Below are positions 52,253-61,256 of a DNA stretch of 64,000 nt, in pieces. Each line of letters opens with the position of its first letter. Within the stretch, counting starts at the first letter, position 1. A program made the translations under genes and the position numbers. The notes below the pieces were generated by a model. It did no database searches and was not told the origin of the DNA. It saw nothing but the letters and a program-made list of their open reading frames with translations. The DNA is from Microbacterium sp. 10M-3C3. GTDB lineage: Bacteria > Actinomycetota > Actinomycetes > Actinomycetales > Microbacteriaceae. The DNA is taken from positions 1,178,001-1,242,000 of the forward strand of contig NZ_CP034245.1 in NCBI RefSeq assembly GCF_003931875.1, given 5' to 3'.

Positions 52253-54249
52253 CGAGGAGCGACACGGTCGAGACCGCACCCGTGGACACGCGCATCAGCG
52301 TCACGCGCCTGCGGGTCATGCGCCTCGTGGTCGTCCTGACGATCGCACTCGGCCTCAACTACGTGATCTGGCGCTGGGGGTTCTCGCTCAACTGGGACGC
52401 GTGGTGGATCGCGGTGCCGCTCATCGTCGCGGAGACCTACAGCCTCATCGACGTGTGCCTGTTCGGCATGATGATGTGGCGCGCGCGCGGACGCCCGGCG
52501 CCGCCGCCGGCGCCCGCCGGCCTCACCGCGGACGTGTTCATCGCCACGTACAACGAGCCGATCGACCTCGTCATGACGACGGCGGAGGCGGCCCGCCGCA
52601 TCCGCTACCCGCACAAGACGTGGATCCTCGACGACGGCAGCCGTGACGAGCTGCGCCGGCGCGCCGAGGCCGCCGGCATCGGCTACGTCGCCCGCGGGTC
52701 GGAGTGGGCCGACCGGCCGCGGCACGCGAAGGCCGGCAACATCAACAACGCGCTGCAGCAGACCGACGGCGAGTTCATCCTCATCCTCGACGCCGACATG
52801 ATCCCGCGTCCCGAGATCCTCGACCGCACGCTCGGGTACTTCACCGACCCGGTTGTGGCGCTCGTGCAGACGCCCCAGATCTTCAGCAACGTCGCCACCG
52901 GCGACCCATTGGGCAGCCAGGCGCCGCTGTTCTACGGTCCGATCCAGCAGGGCAAGGACGGCTGGAACGCCGCGTTCTTCTGCGGCTCCAACGCGGTGCT
53001 GCGCCGCGAGGCACTCATGCAGCTCGGCATCGTCGGGTACGTGCGCGAGCTCGATCGCTCGGTCGCCGCGGCGCTGCGCACCGCCACCCGCGTCATCGCG
53101 AAGGCGCGCTCGCATCCCGCCGCGGCCGACCCGGCCGTCGCCGCGGCGCTCGACGAGGTCGCCGATGCGGTCGCCGAGGCCCGCGCCGGCGTGCGCGAGA
53201 ACGCGTCGCTCGGCGAGGTGACCTACCGCCTGCACGAACGCGTGGATGCAGCGACCCGGTCGATCGTCGCCTCCGACGTCGCCGGCATCGAGAGCGACCT
53301 GCGGGAGATCGCGGCGCTCGCCACCCCCGCGGGCGGCGACCCGGCCGACGGCTTCGAGGTGGAGGCGGCGGTGGCCGCCCTCGCCACGCGCGAGCTGTCG
53401 CCGCTCAACGCCCTTGAGGCCGTGCAGGCGGTCATCCGCACGATCGGCGTCGAGCGCGCCGACGAGGCGCAGCCGGTCATGCCGCTCGCGACGATCTCAG
53501 TGACCGAGGACATGGCGACCTCGATGCGCATGCACGGCATGGGGTGGAAGAGCGTCTATCACCACGAGCTCCTCGCCGACGGCCTCGCCCCCGAAGACCT
53601 CGGCACGATGCTCACCCAGCGGCTGCGCTGGGCGCAGGGCACGATGCAGGTGTTCCTGCGCGAGAACCCGCTCGTGCAGTGGGGCATGTCGCTGCCGCAG
53701 CGGCTGATGTACTTCGCGACGATGTGGAGCTACCTGTCGGGCTACGCCGCCGTGGTCTACTTCGCCGCGCCGATCATCTTCCTCGTCCTCGGGATCCTCC
53801 CCGTCCACGCGTACGCGTTCGAGTTCTTCGTGCGCTTCATCCCGTTCATGATCGCCAACCAGCTGCTGTTCCTCATCGCGGCGCGGGGAGCGTCGACGTG
53901 GCGCGGCCAGCAGTACAGCCTCGCCCTCTTCCCGGTGTGGCTGAAGGCGTGCTCGACGGCGTTCACGAACGTGGTGCTGCGGATCCCGCTCGGCTTCGCC
54001 GTCACCCCGAAGACGCGGCCGGTCACGACCGGACCGCAGTGGCACCTGATCAAGCCGCAACTGACGGTCATGGTGCTGCTCGTCATCGCGATCGCCTTCG
54101 GCTTCTACCGCCTCTTCGTCGACGGTGCCGAGCTCGTCGGCACGGCCGTCAACATCGCGTGGGCGGTCTACGATCTCGTCGTGCTCAGCGTGCTCTTCGG
54201 CGCGGCGACCTATCGCGGCTTCGACGACAGCGCGGTGGCGGAACGATGA
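52249..54249 (+). CDS. Cellulose-synthase-like GT2 with large insert
   Basis: A 666-residue membrane glycosyltransferase overlapping the upstream gene as ATGA. Two N-terminal helices are followed by a GT2 domain: D128/D129 in WILDDGS, DAD 181-183 in LILDADMIPRP, TED 419-421, and Q457-R458-L459-R460-W461. About five C-terminal helices follow. Between FFCGSNAVLRREAL and TED lies a helical insert of about 150 residues (264-413) absent from ordinary BcsA. No PilZ domain, so direct c-di-GMP activation is not indicated. Likely polymerises a beta-glucan or similar polymer from a UDP-sugar. Confidence 0.88.
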   Translation: MTRSDTVETAPVDTRISVTRLRVMRLVVVLTIALGLNYVIWRWGFSLNWDAWWIAVPLIVAETYSLIDVCLFGMMMWRARGRPAPPPAPAGLTADVFIATYNEPIDLVMTTAEAARRIRYPHKTWILDDGSRDELRRRAEAAGIGYVARGSEWADRPRHAKAGNINNALQQTDGEFILILDADMIPRPEILDRTLGYFTDPVVALVQTPQIFSNVATGDPLGSQAPLFYGPIQQGKDGWNAAFFCGSNAVLRREALMQLGIVGYVRELDRSVAAALRTATRVIAKARSHPAAADPAVAAALDEVADAVAEARAGVRENASLGEVTYRLHERVDAATRSIVASDVAGIESDLREIAALATPAGGDPADGFEVEAAVAALATRELSPLNALEAVQAVIRTIGVERADEAQPVMPLATISVTEDMATSMRMHGMGWKSVYHHELLADGLAPEDLGTMLTQRLRWAQGTMQVFLRENPLVQWGMSLPQRLMYFATMWSYLSGYAAVVYFAAPIIFLVLGILPVHAYAFEFFVRFIPFMIANQLLFLIAARGASTWRGQQYSLALFPVWLKACSTAFTNVVLRIPLGFAVTPKTRPVTTGPQWHLIKPQLTVMVLLVIAIAFGFYRLFVDGAELVGTAVNIAWAVYDLVVLSVLFGAATYRGFDDSAVAER

Positions 54250-54284
54250 ACCCCCGCACCGCTCCGCCCGCCCAGGAAGGAACC

Positions 54285-55469
54285 ATGCCCCCCTCACCCC
54301 GCGACTCCGCCCCCTCGACCCCGTACGACCAGGACGCCAGCCAGCGTGCGATCGAGCGCCTCGGCGTCCTCGACACGCCGCGCGACGAGCGCATCGACCG
54401 CGTCACGCGCATCGCGCAGGAGATGTTCGACGTGCCGATGGTGAGCGTGACGCTCCTGGACCGCGACCGGCAGTGGCGGAAGTCGGAGATCGGCCTCGGC
54501 GGCCGCGAGGCACCCCGTGAGGACGCCTTCTGCGACTTCACCGTGCGCGAAGGCCGCACGGTCGTCATCTCCGACGCGAGCCAGGACGAGCGCTGGTCCT
54601 CCAACCCGTTCGTGCAGGGCGACCCGCACCTGCGCTTCTACGCCGGCCATCCGCTCGCCGCGCGCGGTGGCGAGCGCATCGGCACCCTTTGCATCCTCGA
54701 CACCAAGCCCCGCGAGCTCGACGAGCGCCAGCGGCGCATGCTGCAGGACCTCGCCGGCTGGGTGCAGTCGGAGATCGTGGCCGACAGCGAGCTCGGCGAC
54801 GCCGCGACAGTGCAGCGGACGCTCCTGCCCTCGTCGGTGCCGCACCTTCCCGGCTACGAGATGGCCGCGACGGCAATCCCCGCGGGCCACGTGATGGGCG
54901 ATCTCTACGACTGGTATCCCACGGCGGCCGGGCTCCGCCTCACGGTCGCCGACGTCATGGGGAAGGGCCTCGGCGCCGCGCTCCTCGCCGCCGGCCTCCG
55001 ATCGTCGCTGCGTACCCTGCCCGACCGCGACCTGCTGTCGGCGGTGGGGGAGGCGGAGCGGCTCCTGGAAGCGGATGCCCGCGACCTCGGCACGTTCGCG
55101 ACGCTCTTCCACGCCGAGGTCGACGCCGCGTCGGGCGTCGTGCATTTCGTCGACGCCGGCCACAGCCTCGCGTACATCCTGCGCGCCGACGACACGTGGG
55201 AGCACTTGCGGTCGACCGGAATGCCGCTGGGCATGGGCTTCGCCGACGGACGCGCGGTGGACGAGGCGCGCCTGGGCGACGGCGACATCTTCATGGTGTG
55301 CAGCGACGGGCTCCTCGACGTCCTGGACGAAGGCGACCCGCTCGGCCACGTGCGTCGAGCGCTGCGCGACGGCGGCGTCGACGGCGCGGTCGCCGAGGCC
55401 GCGCGGCTCGCGCGCGAGCGGTCCGCTCCCGACGATCTGACCGTGCTCGCCATCCGCCGAGCCGGCTGA
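54285..55469 (+). CDS. GAF-PP2C phosphatase (RsbU/SpoIIE type)
   Basis: A 394-residue phosphatase. A GAF domain (about 20-165: RIDRVTRIAQEMFDVPMVSVTLLDRDRQW, FCDFTVREGRTVVISDA, YAGHPLAARGGERIGTLCILD) is joined to a SpoIIE-type PP2C domain (about 185-394). That domain has metal ligands in GHVMGDLYDW, ADVMGKGLGAALLAA, DAGHSLAYIL and VCSDGLLDV. It should dephosphorylate the STAS protein encoded next. I chose ATG 54285 for its AGGAAGG site; ATG 54246 overlaps the GT stop and would add 13 residues. Confidence 0.9.
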   Translation: MPPSPRDSAPSTPYDQDASQRAIERLGVLDTPRDERIDRVTRIAQEMFDVPMVSVTLLDRDRQWRKSEIGLGGREAPREDAFCDFTVREGRTVVISDASQDERWSSNPFVQGDPHLRFYAGHPLAARGGERIGTLCILDTKPRELDERQRRMLQDLAGWVQSEIVADSELGDAATVQRTLLPSSVPHLPGYEMAATAIPAGHVMGDLYDWYPTAAGLRLTVADVMGKGLGAALLAAGLRSSLRTLPDRDLLSAVGEAERLLEADARDLGTFATLFHAEVDAASGVVHFVDAGHSLAYILRADDTWEHLRSTGMPLGMGFADGRAVDEARLGDGDIFMVCSDGLLDVLDEGDPLGHVRRALRDGGVDGAVAEAARLARERSAPDDLTVLAIRRAG

Positions 55470-55490
55470 CCCCGCCACGAGAGGAACACC

Positions 55491-55823
55491 ATGGAAATCG
55501 CACAGCGTGATCACGACGGCGTCGTCATCCTCGACGTCGAGGACCGCCTCACCGCCGCCGTCGCCCCGCGGCTGCGCAGCGCCGTCGCCGACCTGGTCGC
55601 CGCGGGGAGGACGCGCGTCGTGGTGAACCTCGCCGGCGTGACCTTCATCGACTCCTCCGGCCTCGGCGCCCTCGTCGGAGCGTTGAAGGCGACCCGCACG
55701 GCGGGCGGTGATCTGCGCATCGCCGCCGCGCCCGAGCAGGTCAAGCAGGTGCTGCGCCTGACGAACCTCGACCGCGTCCTGCACGTGCACGCGACGGCGG
55801 AGGAGGCGTTCGATGGCGACTGA
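55491..55823 (+). CDS. STAS anti-sigma-factor antagonist
   Basis: A 110-residue STAS protein like RsbV/SpoIIAA: VVILDVEDRLTAAVAPRLRSAVADLVA and FIDSSGLGALVGALKATR, where one of S55/S56 is the phosphorylation site. It should bind the kinase encoded downstream when dephosphorylated. A GAGAGGAACACC ribosome site precedes ATG 55491. It overlaps the kinase gene by 11 bases. Confidence 0.95.
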   Translation: MEIAQRDHDGVVILDVEDRLTAAVAPRLRSAVADLVAAGRTRVVVNLAGVTFIDSSGLGALVGALKATRTAGGDLRIAAAPEQVKQVLRLTNLDRVLHVHATAEEAFDGD

Positions 55824-56247
55824 GGCGGTCGTGCGCCGGGAGGGCCGCGCCGACCTCGCCTTCGTCGAAGAGCTGCACGAGGCGTTCGAGGAGCTGTGGG
55901 CGCTCGCGCCCGCGGTGCCCGAAAACGACCGCACGATGTTCGCGCTGGCCGTCATCGAGATCGCGACGAACATCGCCACGCACACGGCCGGCGAGGCCGC
56001 GCCCGTGACCGTCGAGGTGGAGCTGTCGGCCGACGACGCGCTGCGGGCGCTGCTGCGCGACGACGGCGTGCCGGCCGACATCGACCTCGACGCCGTGTCA
56101 ATGGGCGACGCGATGTCGGAGTCGGGCCGCGGCCTCGCGATCGCCGCGGCCGTGTGCGATGAGCTGTCCCTCGAGCGGCGGCACGGCGGGGGCCGGCGCT
56201 ACGGCAACGTGTGGCGCCTGAGGCGCACTCTCGTCCCGGAGTCCTGA
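55813..56247 (+). CDS. RsbW-like serine kinase / anti-sigma factor
   Basis: A 144-residue HATPase of the RsbW type with N box (ALAVIEIATNIATHTAG), G1 (LLRDDGVP) and G2 (SESGRGLAIAAAVCDEL). It phosphorylates the STAS partner and, when free, sequesters a target, classically a sigma factor. No sigma factor gene is nearby, so the target may be encoded elsewhere or be another protein. It is the last gene of the polysaccharide operon. Confidence 0.93.
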   Translation: MATEAVVRREGRADLAFVEELHEAFEELWALAPAVPENDRTMFALAVIEIATNIATHTAGEAAPVTVEVELSADDALRALLRDDGVPADIDLDAVSMGDAMSESGRGLAIAAAVCDELSLERRHGGGRRYGNVWRLRRTLVPES

Positions 56248-56260
56248 GCCGGCGCCGGGA

Positions 56261-56434
56261 TCAGAAGTCCTCGCGGCGCTCCTGCTCGGCGTCGGCGATC
56301 GGCTCGACCTCCGCGAGCTCCTCGAGCGCCGCGCGGAGCTGGCGCTCGAGCCACTCCGCCGGCAGGGCGCCCTCGGCGCGCAGCGCCTCGAAGCGCTCGA
56401 GTCGGGCAGCCGCCGGCCCGGTCAGGTCGTCCAT
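56261..56434 (-). CDS. Small acidic helical protein
   Basis: A 57-residue Glu/Ala-rich helical protein (LTGPAAARLERFEALRAEGALPAEWLERQLRAALEELAEVEP) with a strong CGGAGGAAGACC ribosome site before ATG 56434. No family recognised. It converges with the anti-sigma-type kinase gene. Confidence 0.7.
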   Translation of the reverse strand: MDDLTGPAAARLERFEALRAEGALPAEWLERQLRAALEELAEVEPIADAEQERREDF

Positions 56435-56487
56435 GGTCTTCCTCCGCTCCCGCGGCGGGCGCCGCATCCGCTCGCCACGCTAGCGAA

Positions 56488-58077
56488 TCACGCGGCGCGC
56501 TCGCGCGCCCGGAGGTCCTTCCGCAGGATCTTGCCCGACGTGGACTTCGGGATCGCGTCGATGAACTCCACGCGGCGCACCTTCTTGTGCGGCGCCACCT
56601 GACCGGCGACGAAGTCCATCACCGCGTCGGCGGTCAGCTCCGCGTCGGGCGCCTTCACGACGAACGCCTTCGGGATCTCCTGACCCTCGTCGTCGAGCAC
56701 GCCGATCACGGCGGCGTCCATGACGGCCGGATGCGACAGCAGCAGCGCCTCGAGCTCGGCAGGGGCGATCTGGTAGCCGTGGTACTTGATGAGCTCCTTG
56801 AGCCGGTCGACGATGACGACGTAGCCGTCGCGGTGCGCGACGGCGATGTCGCCGGTGTGGAGGAACCCGTCCGCGTCGATCGTGTCGGCGGTCGCGTCGG
56901 GCCGGCCGAGGTACCCGATCATCACGTTCGGACCCCGCAGCCACAGCTCGCCCGGGGCGGTGAGACCGTCGTCGCCGAACTCCTCGATCTCCACGCCGGT
57001 GTCGACGTCGACGAGCTTGGCCGTCATGTTCGGCAGCAGCACGCCGACCGAGCTCGACGGGAAGTCGTCGCGCTCGGGCGGCGCGGCGTGCGACACGGGA
57101 CTCAGCTCGCTCATGCCGTAGCCCTGCAGCACGCGGGCATGGATGCGGCGCCCCGCCGTCTCGGCCGTCTCGCCGTCGAGCGGCGCGGCGCCGGAGAACA
57201 CCGTGTGGACGCTCGAGATGTCGAACTGGTCGACGATCGGGTGCTTCGCGAGCGCCACTGCGATGGGAGGCGCGATGAACAGGAACGTGCACCGGTGCTC
57301 CTGGATGAGCCGCAGGAACTCGGGAAGGTCGAAGCGCGGCATCGTCACGAGGCTCGCGCGTTGGCGCAGCGCGAGGTTCAGCAGCACCGTCATGCCGTAG
57401 ATGTGGAAGAACGGCAGCACGGCGAGCACGCGGTCGTCCTGGTTCAGTCGGATGCTGATGCGGCACTGCTGCACGTTCGCGACCAGGTTGCGGTGGGAGA
57501 GCATGACGCCCTTGGGCACGCCGGTGGTGCCCGACGAGTAGGGGAGCACCGCCACGTGCGTCGCGGGGTCGAAGGAGACCTCGGGCGGCGTGCGCCCCTC
57601 GCCGAGCAGCCCGGCCAGATCGGGGTGGTCCTCGGCGCCGTCCAGGACGATGACGCGGTCGGCGGGAATCCCGACGGCCACCGCCGCCTGCTCGGCCTGC
57701 GCGAGAAGCGGCGACACCGTGATCACCCACGTCGCCGCCGCATCCGAGAGCTGCTGCTGGATCTCGTGCGCCGTGTAGAGCGAGTTCACGGTCGTGACGG
57801 CGGCCCCGAGGCGCAGCAGTCCGTGGAACGCGACGGCGAAGGCCGGCGAGTTGGGGCACAGGAGAGCGACGACCGTGTCGGTGCCGACGCCCCGGGAGGC
57901 CATCGCCCCCGCGAACGCGTCGACCCGCGCACGCAGCTGACCGTACGTCGTCTCGGCGCCGGTGGCCGGATCGATCATCGCGACGCGCGGCAGGTCGTCG
58001 CCGGTCAGCGAGCCGAAGAGGAACTCGTAGACGCCGACATCCGGGATCTCGACGTCGGGGAACGGGCTGGAGAACAT
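56488..58077 (-). CDS. 4-coumarate-CoA ligase-like acyl-CoA synthetase
   Basis: A 529-residue ANL-superfamily enzyme with the AMP-binding signature YSSGTTGVPKGVMLSHRN, GYGMSELSPV, GELWLRGPNVMIGYL, HTGDI and VDRLKELIKYHGYQI. The C-terminal catalytic Lys is in SGKILRKDL. It activates a carboxylic acid as adenylate and transfers it to CoA; the sequence is close to plant-type 4CL, so an aromatic or medium-chain acid is likely. Start ATG 58077. Confidence 0.93.
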   Translation of the reverse strand: MFSSPFPDVEIPDVGVYEFLFGSLTGDDLPRVAMIDPATGAETTYGQLRARVDAFAGAMASRGVGTDTVVALLCPNSPAFAVAFHGLLRLGAAVTTVNSLYTAHEIQQQLSDAAATWVITVSPLLAQAEQAAVAVGIPADRVIVLDGAEDHPDLAGLLGEGRTPPEVSFDPATHVAVLPYSSGTTGVPKGVMLSHRNLVANVQQCRISIRLNQDDRVLAVLPFFHIYGMTVLLNLALRQRASLVTMPRFDLPEFLRLIQEHRCTFLFIAPPIAVALAKHPIVDQFDISSVHTVFSGAAPLDGETAETAGRRIHARVLQGYGMSELSPVSHAAPPERDDFPSSSVGVLLPNMTAKLVDVDTGVEIEEFGDDGLTAPGELWLRGPNVMIGYLGRPDATADTIDADGFLHTGDIAVAHRDGYVVIVDRLKELIKYHGYQIAPAELEALLLSHPAVMDAAVIGVLDDEGQEIPKAFVVKAPDAELTADAVMDFVAGQVAPHKKVRRVEFIDAIPKSTSGKILRKDLRARERAA

Positions 58078-58187
58078 CGGGCGACTCCTTCGGGCCACGA
58101 CGGGCGACCGCGGCGTCGCCCGCGCCCATCCTGGCACACGCGGCACCCGGTGTCGCCCGACGCGAGACCGAATGCCGCGTGCCCGCG

Positions 58188-59261
58188 TCAGACGAGCTGA
58201 ACGGAGCGCGCGCCGCGGCTGAGACGCTCGGCGGCGAGGGCCTCGGCGGCCACGAGCGGGGTCACCCCGCGCGCCTCGGCCTCGTCGAACACGCGGCGGA
58301 TCGTGTCGCCGATCCCCGCGATGCGCGCCGTGACGTCGGCGGGGGAGCCGAGGTGCTTGTCGGTCGCGTCGAGGTAGATGACACCGCCGGCGTTCGCGAC
58401 GAAGTCGGGGGCGTAGAGGATGCCGCGCGCGGCCAGACGGTCGGCGCCGGAGCGATCGGCGAGCGGGTTGTTCGCCGGGCCGCACACCGCGCGCGCATCC
58501 AGCGCGTCGATGACCTCGTCGGTGAGCACACCGCCGATGCCGGCGGGCACGAACACGTCGGCCGCGATCAGGTGCTCCTCGCCGGGCGACACCCACGTCG
58601 CGCCGAGCTCGGCGGCGAGGTCGCGCTTGGCGGGGTTGACGTCGGTGACGTGGAGCACCGCGCCCTCCGCCGACAGGCGCACGGCCAGGCGGCTGCCGAC
58701 CTGCCCCAGGCCGGAGATCGTGATACGGCGGCCGGCGACGTCGGCCGACCCGGTCGCGCGCTCGAGCGTCGCGCGGAGGGCCTCGTACACGCCGAGGCTC
58801 GTCGGCCCGGCGGGCTCGCCCGAGCCGCCCGCGGCGTCGGGAAGCCCCACGACGTGCGCGGTGCGCTCGCTCACGACGAGCATGTCCTCCGCGGTCGACC
58901 CCACGTCCTCCGCCGTGCGGTACGCGCCGCCGAGGGCCTCGACCGCGTCGCCCAGGTCGAGGAATGCAGCCCGACGCCGCTCGACGTCGAGGGTCGTGCC
59001 CTCGGGCAGACCGACCACCGACTTGCCGCCGCCCGCGTCGAGCCCGGCCGCGGCGTTCTTGAGCGTCATCGCCGCCGAGAGCCGCAGGGCGTCGCCGAGC
59101 GCGGCGCTCCAGCCCGGATACGTCCACATGCGCGCGCCGCCGAGGGCGGGGCCGAGCGCCGAGGAATGCAGGGCCACGGCGATGAACAGTCCGCTCCGCT
59201 CGCCGGTCCTCACCTCCACGCGCTCGTGGGTGAACTCGGGCAGGGGCAGAGCAGGGGTCAT
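58188..59261 (-). CDS. Leu/Phe/Val dehydrogenase family protein
   Basis: A 357-residue amino-acid dehydrogenase. The substrate domain has GGARMW, SAAMTLKNAAAGLDAGGGKSVV (conserved lysines) and YRTAEDVGS. The NAD domain starts at GRRITISGLGQVGSRLAVRLSAEGA and includes CGPANNPLADR and ILYAPDFVANAGGVI. It oxidatively deaminates branched-chain or aromatic amino acids with NAD. Start ATG 59261 with GGAAGAGGATCACCG upstream. Confidence 0.93.
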   Translation of the reverse strand: MTPALPLPEFTHERVEVRTGERSGLFIAVALHSSALGPALGGARMWTYPGWSAALGDALRLSAAMTLKNAAAGLDAGGGKSVVGLPEGTTLDVERRRAAFLDLGDAVEALGGAYRTAEDVGSTAEDMLVVSERTAHVVGLPDAAGGSGEPAGPTSLGVYEALRATLERATGSADVAGRRITISGLGQVGSRLAVRLSAEGAVLHVTDVNPAKRDLAAELGATWVSPGEEHLIAADVFVPAGIGGVLTDEVIDALDARAVCGPANNPLADRSGADRLAARGILYAPDFVANAGGVIYLDATDKHLGSPADVTARIAGIGDTIRRVFDEAEARGVTPLVAAEALAAERLSRGARSVQLV

Positions 59262-59385
59262 CGGTGATCCTCTTCCGGCGGGCCTCGTGGGCCGTGCGTG
59301 GCGGATGCGGCGGGTGTGCCGCATCCGCCCCCATTGTGCCTCGCCACCCGGGTCGGCGGGAGGGGGACGCGCGTACGCTGACGGA

Positions 59386-60186
59386 ATGGCCGAGGACTAT
59401 ATGCACGGGCACCATTCGAGCGTCGTGAGCTCCCACGCGCGGCGCACCGCGGAGAACTCCGTCGCCTACCTCCTGCCGCATCTGCGTGCGGGCATGTCGC
59501 TGCTCGACGTCGGGTGCGGGCCGGGCACGATCACGGTCGACCTCGCCGAGCGCGTCGCGCCCGGACGGGTGGTCGGCGTCGACACGTCCGACGTCGCGTT
59601 GCAGCTCGCGCGGGAGGTCGCGCAGCGCCGAGGGGTGGAGGTGTCGTTCCGGATCGGCGACGCGTACGCGCTCAGCGCCGAGGCGGGGGAGTTCGACGTC
59701 GTGCAGGCGCACCAGGTGCTGCATCACCTCGCGCGTCCGGTCGACGCGATCCGCGAGTTCGGACGCGTCGCCGGGCCCGAGGGCCTGGTCGCCCTCCGCG
59801 AGGTGGACTACGGCGGGATCGTGTGGTGGCCGGAGGTGCCCGCCCTGGCGGAGTGGCTCGACCTCTTCGTGCGCATCGGGCGCGCGCTCGGCGGGGAGCC
59901 GTCGGCGGGCCGGCGGCTGCTCGCGTGGGCGCACGCGGCGGGGCTCGGCGTGCAGGAGGCGGGCGCATCGGTGTGGTCGTACGCCACACCGGAGGACCGG
60001 GCGTGGTTCGCCGACTCGTGGGCCCAGCGCGCGACCGAGTCCGACTTCGCGCGCCACGCGCAGGAGTTCGGCTTCGCCGATCGGGCGGCGCTCGACCGCA
60101 TCGCCGACGGCTGGCGGGAGTGGGCGGCCGCGCCGGACGGCTGGCTCGCGATGCCGCACGGCGAGGTGCTCGCGCGCGGGGCGTGA
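59386..60186 (+). CDS. Class I SAM-dependent methyltransferase
   Basis: A 266-residue methyltransferase with motif I (LLDVGCGPGTITVDLAE), an acidic loop at VVGVDTSD, GDAYALS and VVQAHQVLHHLARPVDAIREFGRV. This pattern is typical of UbiE/Methyltransf_11 proteins. Substrate unknown. Start ATG 59386, divergent from the dehydrogenase. Confidence 0.92.
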   Translation: MAEDYMHGHHSSVVSSHARRTAENSVAYLLPHLRAGMSLLDVGCGPGTITVDLAERVAPGRVVGVDTSDVALQLAREVAQRRGVEVSFRIGDAYALSAEAGEFDVVQAHQVLHHLARPVDAIREFGRVAGPEGLVALREVDYGGIVWWPEVPALAEWLDLFVRIGRALGGEPSAGRRLLAWAHAAGLGVQEAGASVWSYATPEDRAWFADSWAQRATESDFARHAQEFGFADRAALDRIADGWREWAAAPDGWLAMPHGEVLARGA

Positions 60187-60250
60187 GCGTCGCGGGCGGG
60201 AGCGGCGCGGGGGTGAGCGGCGCGGGCGTGAGCCGCTCGGGCGTGAGCCG
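60182..60250 (+). repeat. Imperfect 15-bp tandem repeats
   Basis: About four units of GGCGTGAGCSGCGCG-like sequence immediately after the methyltransferase stop, ending just before the PPOX gene. Simple GC-rich low complexity. Confidence 0.85.
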
Positions 60251-60255
60251 CGCGG

Positions 60256-60690
60256 CTACCAGGCGAGGAGCGTCTCCGGGCGGAAGACGATCGTCGTGGC
60301 GAACGTGCGCATGATGTCGTCGATCGGCTGGCCGTAGTCGGCGATCGCGTCGGCGTACTTCGCGATGTACGTGTCGCGGAACTCCGTCAGCCACGACGCC
60401 GAGTCGCGCTCGGAGATCTCCGCCGCGCCCGACAGGATCAAAACCTCGTTGCCGAACCGCCCGGTCTCCAGATGCACGAGCACGGGGGAGCCCGCGCGGA
60501 CGTGGCGCACCTTCGCGGTCGCGTCTTCGCTGAAGACCAGCACGGCGCCGTCATGCCAGAAGAACCACACCGGCACGGCGTGCGGGGCGCCGCCCCGATC
60601 GACCGTCGTGAACCACGCGATGGTGCGCGTGCGCAAGAGCTCGAGCGCGGCCTGCTGCGCCGCATCCGAAGGGTCGAATCGCTGGGCCAT
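60256..60690 (-). CDS. PPOX-class F420-dependent flavin/deazaflavin oxidoreductase-like protein
   Basis: A 144-residue split beta-barrel (pyridoxamine-oxidase-like) protein: IAWFTTVDRGGAPHAVPVWFFWHDGAVLVFSE, KVRHVRAGSPVLVHLETG and SASWLTEFRDTYIAKYADAIADYG. It matches the actinobacterial F420-dependent TIGR03667-like group. Substrate unknown. Start ATG 60690 with AAGGACGCTC upstream. Confidence 0.9.
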   Translation of the reverse strand: MAQRFDPSDAAQQAALELLRTRTIAWFTTVDRGGAPHAVPVWFFWHDGAVLVFSEDATAKVRHVRAGSPVLVHLETGRFGNEVLILSGAAEISERDSASWLTEFRDTYIAKYADAIADYGQPIDDIMRTFATTIVFRPETLLAW

Positions 60691-60766
60691 GAGCGTCCTT
60701 CCGTCGATGCGCCCGACGCTACCGCGCGGCACCGACACGCGACAGCGCCGGCCGTAGGCTGGCGGC

Positions 60767-61243
60767 ATGACCGACGCGCTGCCCGCCCGGAGCCGCCTCG
60801 TCGCCGAGCGCCTCGCCGCCGCCGGCATCGAGCCCCGCATCGTCGTGCTGCCGGATGCGGCGCACACCGCCGCGCTCGCCGCGCAGGCCCTCGGGGTCGA
60901 GGTGGGGGCGATCGCCAACAGCCTCGTCTTCCGGTGCGACGACGCGCCGCTGCTCGTCATGACGAGCGGCGCCCACCGCGTCGACACCGCCGCGCTCGCC
61001 GAGCGGCTCGGCCGCGGCCGCATCACGCGGGCCACGCCCGAGCAGGTGCGCGAGGCCACCGGCCAGGCCATCGGCGGCGTCGCCCCGACCGGCCACCCCG
61101 CGCCGATCGACACGATCGTCGACGAGGCGCTCGCCGCCTACCCGGAGCTGTGGGCGGCCGGCGGCACACCGCATACGGTGTTCCCGCTCACGTTCGACCA
61201 GCTCGTGCGGCTCACGGCCGGCACCGTCGCGAAGGTCGACTGA
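60767..61243 (+). CDS. YbaK/ProX-type aminoacyl-tRNA deacylase
   Basis: A 158-residue YbaK-fold protein: RIVVLPDAAHTAALAAQALGVEVGAIANSLVFRCDDAPLLVMTSGAHRVD, GQAIGGVAPTGHPAPIDTIVDEAL and GGTPHTVFPLTFDQLVRLT. The family hydrolyses mischarged tRNAs. The conserved catalytic Lys position reads Asn (IANSLVF), as in many members of a divergent subgroup, so specificity is uncertain. Start ATG 60767. Confidence 0.92.
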   Translation: MTDALPARSRLVAERLAAAGIEPRIVVLPDAAHTAALAAQALGVEVGAIANSLVFRCDDAPLLVMTSGAHRVDTAALAERLGRGRITRATPEQVREATGQAIGGVAPTGHPAPIDTIVDEALAAYPELWAAGGTPHTVFPLTFDQLVRLTAGTVAKVD

Positions 61244-61256
61244 CCCCCGTCGACCC

